Assembly: GCA_020344215.1 (NCBI GenBank)
Contig: CP070815.1
Coordinates: 1,634,903-1,698,902 of the forward strand
Direction of reading: 5' to 3'
Length of the DNA stretch: 64,000 bases
Source: Gemmatimonadota bacterium
GTDB lineage: Bacteria > Gemmatimonadota > Gemmatimonadetes > Palauibacterales > KS3-K002
In this document: positions 48,769-59,138 of the stretch, piece by piece
Position numbering within the stretch: position 1 is the first letter of the stretch
Layout of the letters: every line of letters begins with the position of its first letter
Made by a program: the position numbers and the translations under genes
The notes under the pieces: model-generated
What the model saw: only the letters and a program-made list of their open reading frames with translations
What the model was told of the DNA's origin: nothing
The model's database searches: none

Positions 48769-50304
48769 TCAGGGACCACGCCCCGGCTTCATACTAACGA
48801 ACATACCGTCTGCATCCTCGGGAGGCCGAGTAAGGCGGCTGACGATCACGGTCGCCAGCAGCCCGCCGAGAAAAGCAGGGACCAACTCGTAGAGCCCGTC
48901 TGCGAACGCAGAGCTCAACCGGGCGAGCTGGGCGTCGAACCAGGGTACGAGTTCCCAGGCGAATGTGATAGCCGTCCCAGTGAGCAGGCCAGCGATCACG
49001 CCCGCCCGGGTCGTGCGGCGCCAGTAGAGGGCGAGGATGGAAGTAGGGCCAAACGAGGCGCCGAGGCCGGCCCAGGCGAAGAGCACCAGCCAGAAGACCA
49101 GAGCTTCGGCCAGGAGGCCTACGACGAGCGCTGCGCTGACGAGCAGGACCACCACAATGCGGCTATAGAGGACCAGCCGTCTCTGAGGGATCTGCTGGCC
49201 GCGATGGAGGATCTTCTCGTAGAAATCGCGCACAACGCTCGATGCGGCGACCAGGAGCTGCGAGTCGGCTGTCGAGATGATGGCGGCGAAGATCGAGGCC
49301 ACGACGATGCCGAAGGCCACCGGGTGCAGGTGCTGCGCGGCGAGCAGCGGGTAGAGCTGCTCGGTGTCGGCATCGGGGAGCATGGCGACGTCAGGGAAGT
49401 AGACCCGGCCAGCGAGCCCGATGAAGAGCGCGCCCCACGCCATAACCACGTTCCAAACCGTGCCCACCACGGCGGACGTGCGCAGCTGATCCGGTTCGGC
49501 AATCGACATGTAGCGAACGATGATGTGCGGGTTGCCCGGCGAACCCAGGCCTATCCCCAGGAACCCGATGATCACTCCGACCGAGAGAGCGAACGGATCG
49601 ATTGTGGTCGGATCAAAGGTCCTCAGTTCGCCGATCACCGCACCCAGGCTGCCACGATCCAAGATCGCGATGACCGGAACCACCACGAGTGCCACGATCA
49701 TGATGCACGCCTGGAGGGTGTCGCTCAGGCTTACCGCCAGGAAGCCGCCCATGGTGGTATAGGCGAGAACGATCACCGCCGTCAGGATGACGCCCGTGGT
49801 GGGGTGCAGGCCGAAGCTCGCCGCGAACGCCTTGCCGCCACCGACGAACTGCGACGAGACGTAACCGACCATGAATATCAGGATGATCGCGATGAGGACC
49901 ATCCGCAGCCGGCCGTCGTGATCGCCGAAGCGCGCGGCGTAGAAGTCCGGGACGGTAACACAGTCGTGGACCTCGCTGAAGTGCCTGAGCCGGCGCGCGT
50001 AGAAGAGGAACAGAAACAGCTCGGCGGTGATGTAGCCGGTGACAGCCCAGACCGCGCCCGCCCCGATCGAGTAGGCCATGCCGGTGACACCGAGCAGGAG
50101 CCAGGCGCTGCGCCCCGAGACCACCGCCGAGAGTGCGACGACGAACCGGTGCATCTTGCGTCCGCCGACGAAGAACTCGCTCACTCCGGCGGAGGAGAAC
50201 CGTGCGGACAGCACACCGATGGCTATGATGACGCCCAGGTAGCCGAGGAAGGCGGCGACGGCGAACGGGTCCGCGGAGATCTGAGCGGCCGCGCCTTCCT
50301 GCAT
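48769..50304 (-). CDS. Sodium:solute symporter (SSS family, PutP-like)
   Basis: 511 residues with about 13 membrane segments. GRSAWLLLGVTGMAYSIGAGAVW and SDTLQACIMIVALVVVP are consistent with sodium/proline symporters; DSQLLVAASSVVRDFYEK is the family's late block. Sodium site serine pattern appears kept. Substrate may be proline or pantothenate; proline is the better guess by similarity to PutP. ATG overlaps the stop of an upstream 32-residue membrane ORF by one base (TGATG). Confidence 0.9.
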   Translation of the reverse strand: MQEGAAAQISADPFAVAAFLGYLGVIIAIGVLSARFSSAGVSEFFVGGRKMHRFVVALSAVVSGRSAWLLLGVTGMAYSIGAGAVWAVTGYITAELFLFLFYARRLRHFSEVHDCVTVPDFYAARFGDHDGRLRMVLIAIILIFMVGYVSSQFVGGGKAFAASFGLHPTTGVILTAVIVLAYTTMGGFLAVSLSDTLQACIMIVALVVVPVIAILDRGSLGAVIGELRTFDPTTIDPFALSVGVIIGFLGIGLGSPGNPHIIVRYMSIAEPDQLRTSAVVGTVWNVVMAWGALFIGLAGRVYFPDVAMLPDADTEQLYPLLAAQHLHPVAFGIVVASIFAAIISTADSQLLVAASSVVRDFYEKILHRGQQIPQRRLVLYSRIVVVLLVSAALVVGLLAEALVFWLVLFAWAGLGASFGPTSILALYWRRTTRAGVIAGLLTGTAITFAWELVPWFDAQLARLSSAFADGLYELVPAFLGGLLATVIVSRLTRPPEDADGMFVSMKPGRGP

Positions 50305-50402
50305 CAGGTCCCCCGTTGCTTAATGACGAACGCGAGCACCACAGCAGTCCCGATGATCGCGGCGGGCAGCACGAACATGACGAAGACGAATGAGAGGGTC
50401 AT
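50304..50402 (-). CDS. 32-residue single-span membrane protein, symporter accessory candidate
   Basis: ATG at 50400-50402 to TGA at 50304-50306. The product is one hydrophobic helix (about residues 4-27) followed by a basic tail KQRGT. The TGA overlaps the symporter ATG, so the two are translationally coupled, an arrangement seen for small accessory subunits of SSS and NSS transporters. There is no strong ribosome site before its ATG. It is very short, but its composition, position and coupling all support it. Confidence 0.72.
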   Translation of the reverse strand: MTLSFVFVMFVLPAAIIGTAVVLAFVIKQRGT

Positions 50403-50579
50403 AGCACTTGGCCGGCTGGGTTCGCAGGGCTGGGGCTCGGGCAGCAATGTTAGGCGTTCCGGACCCGAATGCCAGAGCCGTGTTCGGAAGACGGGTGCCG
50501 GCCCCTTCCCCTTGAAACCGAGTCAAACGGACTGGCGTAGGAAGGGGAGAGAGCGCAACTTAGGGTGAGGGAGCCGATT
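50403..50579. other. Divergent promoter region between symporter and the small TM/coiled-coil genes
   Basis: 177 bases containing the start regions of two divergent operons. No convincing promoter boxes or repeats. Confidence 0.45.
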
Positions 50580-50924
50580 ATGGGACCTTGGGACCCTGCG
50601 GTAATCGGGCCGATCGCCGGGGCGGTGATGGTCATCGCCATAACGGCCGGCGTGGCCAGCGTGGCGATCTTTCGCCCGTTCACGAGACAGCTGGGCGAGC
50701 TGCTCGAGCAGATGCGCCGCGACCGCCAGCAGCAGGCCGACCAGGTGAGCCCTGCGCGCATGACAGAGCTAATGGAGAGCATGCTGGATCGTCTGGAGCG
50801 GATCGAGGCGCGCCAGGACTTCGCCGAGAGGGTGCTGGAGAGCGCCGGCTGGAAGGGTGAGGCCGGGCCTTTGCCAGCCCGGCGGGCCAAGGGCGAGCGG
50901 CGCGGTCGGACCGGCGGGTCGTGA
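50580..50924 (+). CDS. Small TM/coiled-coil protein, paralog 1 of 3
   Basis: 114 residues from ATG at 50580, after GAGGGAG (a GTG 15 bases upstream is possible). N-terminal membrane helix (about 8-31), then FRPFTRQLGELLE and a charged coiled coil carrying RLERIEARQDFAERVLE, then a basic unstructured tail. The same architecture is in the next two genes. The coiled-coil end resembles the C-terminus of PspB-type proteins. Function unknown; probably an inner-membrane protein with a cytosolic coiled coil. Confidence 0.78.
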   Translation: MGPWDPAVIGPIAGAVMVIAITAGVASVAIFRPFTRQLGELLEQMRRDRQQQADQVSPARMTELMESMLDRLERIEARQDFAERVLESAGWKGEAGPLPARRAKGERRGRTGGS

Positions 50925-50966
50925 CGCGCAAGAGTTCGGACCCAAAGCGGCTATCGGGGAGCTCTG

Positions 50967-51290
50967 ATGCCTGAGGAGTTAATACCGATCGTCTTGTTCA
51001 TCAGCATTGCGGCGGTCGCCATCTTCCGGCCGCTCACAACGCGAATCGGCAAAGTGATCGAGCGGTCGTACGAGAAGAAGTCGATCGGCCAGGATCCACA
51101 GGTTCAACGGATCATGCAGCTGATGGAGCGGCTGGTAGATCGGATGGACCGTCTCGAGGATCGCGTGGACTTTACCGAGCGCGTCCTCGAGCGCCAGCGC
51201 ATGCAAGCGCAGCTAACCGAAGGTCGCTTGGCGGACGAGTCGGAACGGGAGCCGGATGAGAGCCGCGGCCGCCGGAGGGACACGTACTAG
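50967..51290 (+). CDS. Small TM/coiled-coil protein, paralog 2 of 3
   Basis: 107 residues. The helix is at about 4-20, then FRPLTTRIGKVIE, a linker, and DRMDRLEDRVDFTERVLE, then an acidic and basic tail (EREPDESRGRRR). Clear paralog of the genes on both sides by the shared RPLT.R.G and DR...LE.R.DFT.R.L patterns. 42-base and 28-base spacers indicate one operon. Confidence 0.8.
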   Translation: MPEELIPIVLFISIAAVAIFRPLTTRIGKVIERSYEKKSIGQDPQVQRIMQLMERLVDRMDRLEDRVDFTERVLERQRMQAQLTEGRLADESEREPDESRGRRRDTY

Positions 51291-51318
51291 ATCTGGCCGT
51301 CGATCTGGAGGGACACCG

Positions 51319-51621
51319 ATGCCTCCTGCTGACGTAGCACCGTTCGTGCTGGGAATGACCTTCATCCTGTGCACCGCAGGCATCATCATCCTGCGCCCGC
51401 TCACCAAGCGACTGGGAGACCTGATGGAAGCGCGGAACCGCGAGCGGCAGGAGCAGGCGCAACTGGGCCCCCAAGAGTTGGCCCGCATCACCGACGTCGT
51501 CAGCCGCCTCGCCGACCGGATCGAGACGCTGGAGGAGCGGCAGGATTTCACCGACCGGCTGTTGGACTCACTGGAGCGCCCGCCGGCCAGGGCCCGGCTG
51601 CAGGATCCCACGCAGCAATAG
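51319..51621 (+). CDS. Small TM/coiled-coil protein, paralog 3 of 3
   Basis: 100 residues from ATG at 51319, eight bases after GGAGGG. Helix about 6-25, then LRPLTKRLGDLME, and RIETLEERQDFTDRLLD, with a short tail. Closest to paralogs 1 and 2 in the last 20 coiled-coil residues. No cysteines, catalytic residues or signal-cleavage site. The tail is the shortest of the three. Confidence 0.8.
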   Translation: MPPADVAPFVLGMTFILCTAGIIILRPLTKRLGDLMEARNRERQEQAQLGPQELARITDVVSRLADRIETLEERQDFTDRLLDSLERPPARARLQDPTQQ

Positions 51622-51631
51622 GCCGCACCGG

Positions 51632-51646
51632 GCGCCCGCCGGGCGC
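51632..51646 (+). terminator. Possible terminator after the small-protein triplet
   Basis: GCGCCC (51632-51637) and GGGCGC (51641-51646) with a GCC loop, followed by a second small CGGAA/TTCCG hairpin. No U run. It may still allow read-through to the protease gene. Confidence 0.35.
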
Positions 51647-51790
51647 TCGGAACTTTCCGCACGCCTAAGCTCTTTCAATCTCTGACCGGCCGCTGCGCCC
51701 GTCGTGGCTGACGGAGACCTAGCGCTACATGTCAAAGGGGGCGAGACTTGTGGCGTCACCCGACATCCCGAGATCGACAGGAGAACGGAT

Positions 51791-54700
51791 ATGATCAACC
51801 CGCTCGCAGCGCTCATTGTCCTCGTCAGCCTGGCCACCGGGCCGGCGACCGCGAGCAACGATGCGCCGCTGCTCATCCGCAACCTGACCGTAAGTGGCAG
51901 CCATATCGTCTTCTCTTACGCCGGCGACCTATGGCGCGCGGAACGGAACGGAGGCGCCGCGCAGCGGCTCACCGAAGGGCCAGCCGAGGACGACTACCCG
52001 GTCCTCTCACCGGACGGAGCCAGCATCGCTTTCTCGCGGCGCGGCGCTGACGATTGGGACGTCTACGTGGTCGGAGCTGCGGGCGGCGAGCCGCGCCGGC
52101 TGACCTACCACCCGGAGCTCGACATCGCCCGCGGTTGGAGCCCCGACGGCGCGAGCATCCTCTTCGTGTCCCACCGCGATGAGGAGCATGCGTTCCGGCT
52201 CTACACCATTGCCGTCGACGGCGTCTTCCCCGCACCGCTCCCCCTGCCCCGAGCCTGGGAGGGCTCTTACTCGCCTTCCGGCGAGCGCATCGCCTATGTT
52301 CCGACGGCTCTGCCACTCGACTTGATGGGCGCCGACTGGGATTACTACCGCGGCGGGGCGACCTCGCGTATCTGGATCGCAGAGCTCGAGAGCGGCGAGA
52401 TCGATCAGCTGCCGCGCGGCGACTCGAACGACCGTCACCCGATGTGGGTGGAGAACACGATCTACTTCGTCTCCGACCGGTCGGGGACGTTCAATCTCTT
52501 CGCCTACGACCCGGAAGCCCGGCTCGTCCAGCAGCTGACCGAGTACGAGACGTACGGCATAGTGGCCGCGTCTGCGGGTGGTGGCGTGATCGCTTTCGTT
52601 CAGGACGGTCAGCTCGGCATCTACGACCCGGCGACCGGCGAGACCCAAGCGGTAACCGTACAGGTCGAAGCTGACAGGTCGGAGCGTGAACCGCGCACCG
52701 TGAGCGGCGCAGGCTGGATCCAGTACGCCTCGCTCTCGGGATCGGGCGAGCAGGTGGTCTTCGCCGCCAGAGGCGAGGTCGTGACTTTCGATCCCGCGAC
52801 CGGGACAGCGGCGACGCTCACTAAGACGCCGGGGACGGCGGAACGCTACCCGACGATCTCTCCCGATGGTCGCTGGATCGCGTATGTGACAGATGAGGCG
52901 GGCCGGTACGAGCTGCGCGTCCTTCCGACGAGCGGCGAAGCCACCGCGAGGAAGTTCCAGGTCGAGACACGTCCGAGCTTCTATCGGGAGCTCACCTGGT
53001 CGCCCGACTCGCGGCACCTGGCCTTCATCGACAAGCGCCTAGCGCTCTGGGTTCTGGACGTGGAGACCGGCGGCACGCGCCGCGTGACGTCATCCGAGTA
53101 CTCGCACCAGGATCGCTATTACCCCAGCTGGTCACCCGACGGCGTTTTCCTCGCATACTCGAGGTACGAGGCCAATCGTCTGCGCGCCATCTACATCTAC
53201 GATACGACCAACGGCCGGCAGCGCCGAGTCTCGGCCGGGCGAGTCCACGCCGAACACCCCGTGTTCGACAAGAGCGGCCAGTTCCTCTACTTCATAGCCA
53301 GCAACGTTGCAGCGCTCAGCGATTTCGGGTGGAGCGTGCTGTCGGGAGAGATGCTTCAACCGCTCATCTCTCGGCGACTGCAGGTAGTCCTGCTCCACGG
53401 CGACGAGCAGCTCCCCTTCTTCCCGCTCACCGGAGAGCCGAACCCAGCCGCAGAGACAGGGCCGCCGGCCGGCGCGAGAAGGCCGCCGGAAGGGGAACGA
53501 CCCACCCCGCCCAGCGCGCCCCCCGGTCCACCTGGTGCCGGTGGGCAGCGTGGACAACCGGGCCAGCAAGGTCCCCCCACGCTGATCAGCCCGCTCGGCA
53601 TCCAGCGGCGCATCATCCCGCTACCCATCCCGGCGAAGGATTTCGCCGGCCTGGCCGCCGGCGAAGCGGGTGTGCTCTACCCACTCGTCCGCGAATGGCC
53701 CGAATCGGGTGAGCCCGGCGCCCGACCGCGGCTCACGCTCTACCGCTACGACATGTCAAAGCCGCGCGAGCTCACCAAGCTGATTGACGACCTGAGCGAG
53801 TTCGTGGTGGCCGCTGACGGGCGCAAGATCCTGTATCGCCGCGGGAGTAGCTGGAACCTCGTCTCGGGCGCCGAGGCGTCCGAGCCCGAGGAGGGTCGAC
53901 TAGACCTCGAGTCGATCGAGATCGACGTCGATCCGACCGCGGAATGGCGGCAGATCTATCGCGAGGCCTGGGCGTTGATGCGCGACTACTTCTACGACCC
54001 AAACTATCACGGACAGGACCTGTTCGAGCTCGAGCGACACTACGCCGCCTACCTGCCGTCGGTCACCCGGCGCAGCGATCTCAACCGGCTAATCGGCAAG
54101 GCGCTCGGCCACGTTTCCGTCAGTAATCTGAGCGTGCGCGGCGGTGACATCCCGAGCCCGGCGGGCGAGCGCAGCCGCATCGGCCTGCTCGGTGCTGACT
54201 ACGAGATCGAGGAGGGCCGCTACAAGATGACCCGCATCTTCCCCTCGGGTCACTACAACTGGGGCAACCCACTGTTCAGGTCACCGCTCGACGAGCCGGG
54301 CTTCTACGTCTCGGACGGCGAGTACCTGATCGCCGTGAACGGCGAACAGATCACCGCCGACAGGAACCTCTACTCGTACTTCGAGGGGACCGCACTGAAG
54401 CCTGTGCAGCTCACGGTCAGCGGGAGGCCGGACGGCTCCGACTCACGCACGTTCACGCTCGTTCCAACCCACGGCGAGAACATGCTGCGCCGGATGAACT
54501 GGGCGGAGCGCAACCGCGAGGTCGTGGAGGACGAGTCGCAAGGCGTGCTGGGCTACGTCTGGATACCGGACTTCAGCGGTCGATCGATCGAGGTGATTCT
54601 CCAGCAGCTTCTCGAGAGTTCCGACAAGCGCGGACTACTCATCGACCAGAGGTTCGCCGGGGGCGGTATCACGCCCGACTACTTGATCGAGATGCTGCGC

Positions 54701-55171
54701 CGGACAGCGTTGTACTACTACACGTTCCGGCACGGCGATGACCTCGGCGTGCCCGTGAACCCGATGCCCTCGGCGAAGGTGCTGGTGATCAACGACGTCA
54801 ACGCGTCGGCGGCCGAGACGTTCGCCCTCATGTTCAAGCTGGGCAACGTCGGTCGGATCATCGGCACCCGCACACGAGGTGCCGGCATCGGTCCCTACGT
54901 CTACATCCCGGCGCTCGTCGATGGTGGGCGGATCAGTATACCGAACCGGGCGGCGTACGACCCCGCCGGATCGTGGGGCATCGAGAACACAGGTGTCGAG
55001 CCTCACATGGAAGTGGAATGGTACCCGATAGACTGGCGTGAAGGGCGCGACCCGCAACTGCAGGCGGCGATCAACGCGGCGCTCCAGGAGTTCATCGAGA
55101 ACCCACCGTACGAGGTTGTGAAGCCCGACTACCCGGTCCACCGCAGCGGCGGAGCCGACCGAGGTAATTGA
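51791..55171 (+). CDS. Secreted tricorn-like/S41 family peptidase
   Basis: 1126 residues. Signal peptide to about residue 18, then about 550 residues of WD-like beta-propeller repeats with the PD.....SP.G...F/Y pattern of tricorn and TolB, then a Pro/Gly-rich insert (about 553-598), a second propeller-like segment, a PDZ-like stretch, and a C-terminal S41 fold with nucleophile Ser1006 in NASAAETFA and RTRGAGIGPYV. Tricorn proteases degrade peptides from the proteasome; bacterial secreted versions take up small peptides. ATG at 51791 follows an AGGAG. Two upstream in-frame starts exist but lack a signal peptide. Confidence 0.88.
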   Translation: MINPLAALIVLVSLATGPATASNDAPLLIRNLTVSGSHIVFSYAGDLWRAERNGGAAQRLTEGPAEDDYPVLSPDGASIAFSRRGADDWDVYVVGAAGGEPRRLTYHPELDIARGWSPDGASILFVSHRDEEHAFRLYTIAVDGVFPAPLPLPRAWEGSYSPSGERIAYVPTALPLDLMGADWDYYRGGATSRIWIAELESGEIDQLPRGDSNDRHPMWVENTIYFVSDRSGTFNLFAYDPEARLVQQLTEYETYGIVAASAGGGVIAFVQDGQLGIYDPATGETQAVTVQVEADRSEREPRTVSGAGWIQYASLSGSGEQVVFAARGEVVTFDPATGTAATLTKTPGTAERYPTISPDGRWIAYVTDEAGRYELRVLPTSGEATARKFQVETRPSFYRELTWSPDSRHLAFIDKRLALWVLDVETGGTRRVTSSEYSHQDRYYPSWSPDGVFLAYSRYEANRLRAIYIYDTTNGRQRRVSAGRVHAEHPVFDKSGQFLYFIASNVAALSDFGWSVLSGEMLQPLISRRLQVVLLHGDEQLPFFPLTGEPNPAAETGPPAGARRPPEGERPTPPSAPPGPPGAGGQRGQPGQQGPPTLISPLGIQRRIIPLPIPAKDFAGLAAGEAGVLYPLVREWPESGEPGARPRLTLYRYDMSKPRELTKLIDDLSEFVVAADGRKILYRRGSSWNLVSGAEASEPEEGRLDLESIEIDVDPTAEWRQIYREAWALMRDYFYDPNYHGQDLFELERHYAAYLPSVTRRSDLNRLIGKALGHVSVSNLSVRGGDIPSPAGERSRIGLLGADYEIEEGRYKMTRIFPSGHYNWGNPLFRSPLDEPGFYVSDGEYLIAVNGEQITADRNLYSYFEGTALKPVQLTVSGRPDGSDSRTFTLVPTHGENMLRRMNWAERNREVVEDESQGVLGYVWIPDFSGRSIEVILQQLLESSDKRGLLIDQRFAGGGITPDYLIEMLRRTALYYYTFRHGDDLGVPVNPMPSAKVLVINDVNASAAETFALMFKLGNVGRIIGTRTRGAGIGPYVYIPALVDGGRISIPNRAAYDPAGSWGIENTGVEPHMEVEWYPIDWREGRDPQLQAAINAALQEFIENPPYEVVKPDYPVHRSGGADRGN

Positions 55172-55408
55172 GAGTCGCTCTAGACCAGCGATGACAGGGG
55201 CGGGCGCATCCCGCGCGTGGCCCGCGGGCCACCGCTCGTGCCGGGGGGGCGGGGCGCGGAAAGCCGCAGCTCCAGGTGTGTTGCGTCCTGCCGGGTGGCT
55301 CTGTATCTCAATGTTGCCCACAGCGCGCGGCGAGCCGGTGCGCGCGAGCCGAGGCCAGAGGGAACGGCAACGAACTGAAGCTAGGATCACTCAGCAGGAG
55401 GGACTGCC

Positions 55409-56716
55409 GTGTATACGCGTCGCAACTTCCTGGGCGCCATCGGTCTTCCCGCGGTCGCGGCGGCCGCGGGCGTGCCGCTGACGCCGTTGCGCCTCTCGCG
55501 AGCCGCGGAGATCGCGGAGGAGCTTCGCAACCACCCCGGCACACCAGAGGAAGTCGCCCGAGACGAGGACTTCTGGTTCGAAGTAGCTCGCGCCTTCACC
55601 GTCGACCGCAGCCTGATCAACCTGAACAACGGCGGTGTGAGCCCCTCGCCCGGCTGGGTTCAGGACGCGATGAAGCGGCACCTGGACTACTCGAACGAGG
55701 CGCCCGTCTATACGATGTGGCACATACTCGAGCCACAGCGGGAAGCGGTGCGTGAGCGGCTGGCGCGCGAGTGGGGCGTCGATCCGGAGGAGATCGCGCT
55801 GACGCGAAACGCCTCGGAGAGCCTGCAGATCTGCCAGTTCGGGATCGATCTAAGGGCTGGCGACGAGGTCCTCACGACGACCCAGGACTACCCGCGTATG
55901 CTCACCACATTCAAGCAACGGGAGCGGCGCGAAGGGATCGTGCTGCGGGAGTTCTCGATCCCCGTGCCGTGCGAGGACCCCGGCGAGATCGTGCGGCGCT
56001 TCGAGGAGAACATCACGCCGCGGACCCGGGTGATCCTCATGTGCCACATGATCAACCTGACCGGCCAGATCCTGCCGGTACGCGACGTGGTGCAGATGGC
56101 GCGGCACCACAATATCCTAGTCATCGTGGATGGGGCCCACGCGCTCGCCCACTTCGACTTCAAGATCTCCGACCTCGACTGCGACAACTACTCGGTGAGC
56201 CTGCACAAGTGGCTCTTCGCGCCTCACGGCACGGGGCTACTCTACGTGCGGGTCGACAAGATAGCGGGCCTCTGGCCGCTGATGGCGGCGCCCGATGGGA
56301 TGGACAACAACATCCGCAAGTACGAGGAGATCGGCACGCACCCGGCCGCCAACTATCTGGCCATCGGCGAGGCGCTCACCTTCCATCAGGGCATCGGAGG
56401 CAGGCGCAAGGAAGCCCGGATGATCTACCTGAGAGACTACTGGGCGAAGCGGCTGCTCGAGCACGACAGGGTGCGCCTGCACACGAGCCTCGAGCCCGGC
56501 ATGGCTTGCGGAATCGCGAACGTACAGATCGAGGGGATCGACCCTGGAGAGCTCACGAACTGGCTTTGGAGCACGCACAAGATTATAGTCACTCCCATCG
56601 GCCACGAGGAGTGCCCCGGGATTCGGGTCTCCCCGAGCGTCTACACGATGCCCGAGGAGCTCGACCGATTCATCGACGCCATGGAGCACGTGGTGTATCA
56701 CGGGCTGCCCGCCTAG
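55409..56716 (+). CDS. Tat-exported class V aminotransferase-like PLP enzyme
   Basis: 435 residues. Twin-arginine signal: RRNFLGAIGLPAVAAAAG at residues 4-21, so it should be exported folded. The body is an aminotransferase class V fold like isopenicillin-N epimerase/cysteine desulfurase relatives: LNNGGVSPSP, ALTRNASES, DGAHALAHFDF, and the PLP lysine at about residue 267 in SLHKWLFAPHGTG. GTG start, after GGAGGG. Substrate unknown. Most of this family is cytosolic, so export is odd. 22-base spacer to the next gene. Confidence 0.88.
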   Translation: MYTRRNFLGAIGLPAVAAAAGVPLTPLRLSRAAEIAEELRNHPGTPEEVARDEDFWFEVARAFTVDRSLINLNNGGVSPSPGWVQDAMKRHLDYSNEAPVYTMWHILEPQREAVRERLAREWGVDPEEIALTRNASESLQICQFGIDLRAGDEVLTTTQDYPRMLTTFKQRERREGIVLREFSIPVPCEDPGEIVRRFEENITPRTRVILMCHMINLTGQILPVRDVVQMARHHNILVIVDGAHALAHFDFKISDLDCDNYSVSLHKWLFAPHGTGLLYVRVDKIAGLWPLMAAPDGMDNNIRKYEEIGTHPAANYLAIGEALTFHQGIGGRRKEARMIYLRDYWAKRLLEHDRVRLHTSLEPGMACGIANVQIEGIDPGELTNWLWSTHKIIVTPIGHEECPGIRVSPSVYTMPEELDRFIDAMEHVVYHGLPA

Positions 56717-56738
56717 GACGCGAGACAAAGGAGGTACA

Positions 56739-57341
56739 ATGCACCGGAGACTCGGATCACTCGTCACGATCATTGCAGCGGCAGCTCTGCTGCCTACACC
56801 CGCCGCCGCTCAGGTCGTGTCGCCTGGGTTCGCCGTGGGTGCTACTGGCGGCTTCGAGACTTACAGTCTTCAGATCGCCGAACGCGAGTACGGACCGAGC
56901 CTTGAGGCCTTCCTCAGGTACACCTGGGAGTCGAGCTTCCAACTCGTGGGCGGCGTAAGCTACAGCAGCATTAACGTCGACATCGTCGATGACGATCGCC
57001 GGGTGTGGACCGTCTTCGTCGAGCCGCGTCTGCTCCTAGGCAACTGGGTGAGCGACAAGCTCACGGTATATGTAGGGATACGGGGTGGATACCTGCAGCA
57101 GTCGATCGACACGGTGGTGAACAACCAGCCTGTCGATGCCAACGCCAACGGCTGGATCTTTGGGGGCACGGCCAACCTCCTGACAAAGCTGTCGGAGACG
57201 GTCGCCCTCGACGTGATAGGGCTCTTCGGCCTCTCGGGCAGCGGTGACCCAGAGGTCAACGGCGAGCCGATCGGTATGGAGGGGGAGCCCACAGCGTGGT
57301 ACGGCGGCCTAAAGGCGGGGCTGGTGTTCTCGATCCCCTGA
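56739..57341 (+). CDS. Small outer-membrane beta-barrel protein
   Basis: 200 residues; signal peptide about 1-24 (AAAQ), then an eight-strand-like barrel with FAVGATGGFETYSL, VFVEPRLLLGNWV, LTVYVGIRGGYLQ, and the final strand YGGLKAGLVFSIP. Not a specific family I can name. GGAGG precedes the ATG. Its position after the exported PLP enzyme suggests the same transcript but no known link. Confidence 0.8.
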   Translation: MHRRLGSLVTIIAAAALLPTPAAAQVVSPGFAVGATGGFETYSLQIAEREYGPSLEAFLRYTWESSFQLVGGVSYSSINVDIVDDDRRVWTVFVEPRLLLGNWVSDKLTVYVGIRGGYLQQSIDTVVNNQPVDANANGWIFGGTANLLTKLSETVALDVIGLFGLSGSGDPEVNGEPIGMEGEPTAWYGGLKAGLVFSIP

Positions 57342-57359
57342 TAGCCAAGGCGAGCGCTA

Positions 57360-59134
<1,775 letters not shown>

Positions 59135-59138
<4 letters not shown>

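Noticed and set aside
49204..50568. 454-codon plus-strand open frame
   Set aside because: Antisense to the symporter and its leader; residue mix is His/Arg/Asp rich and lacks domains.
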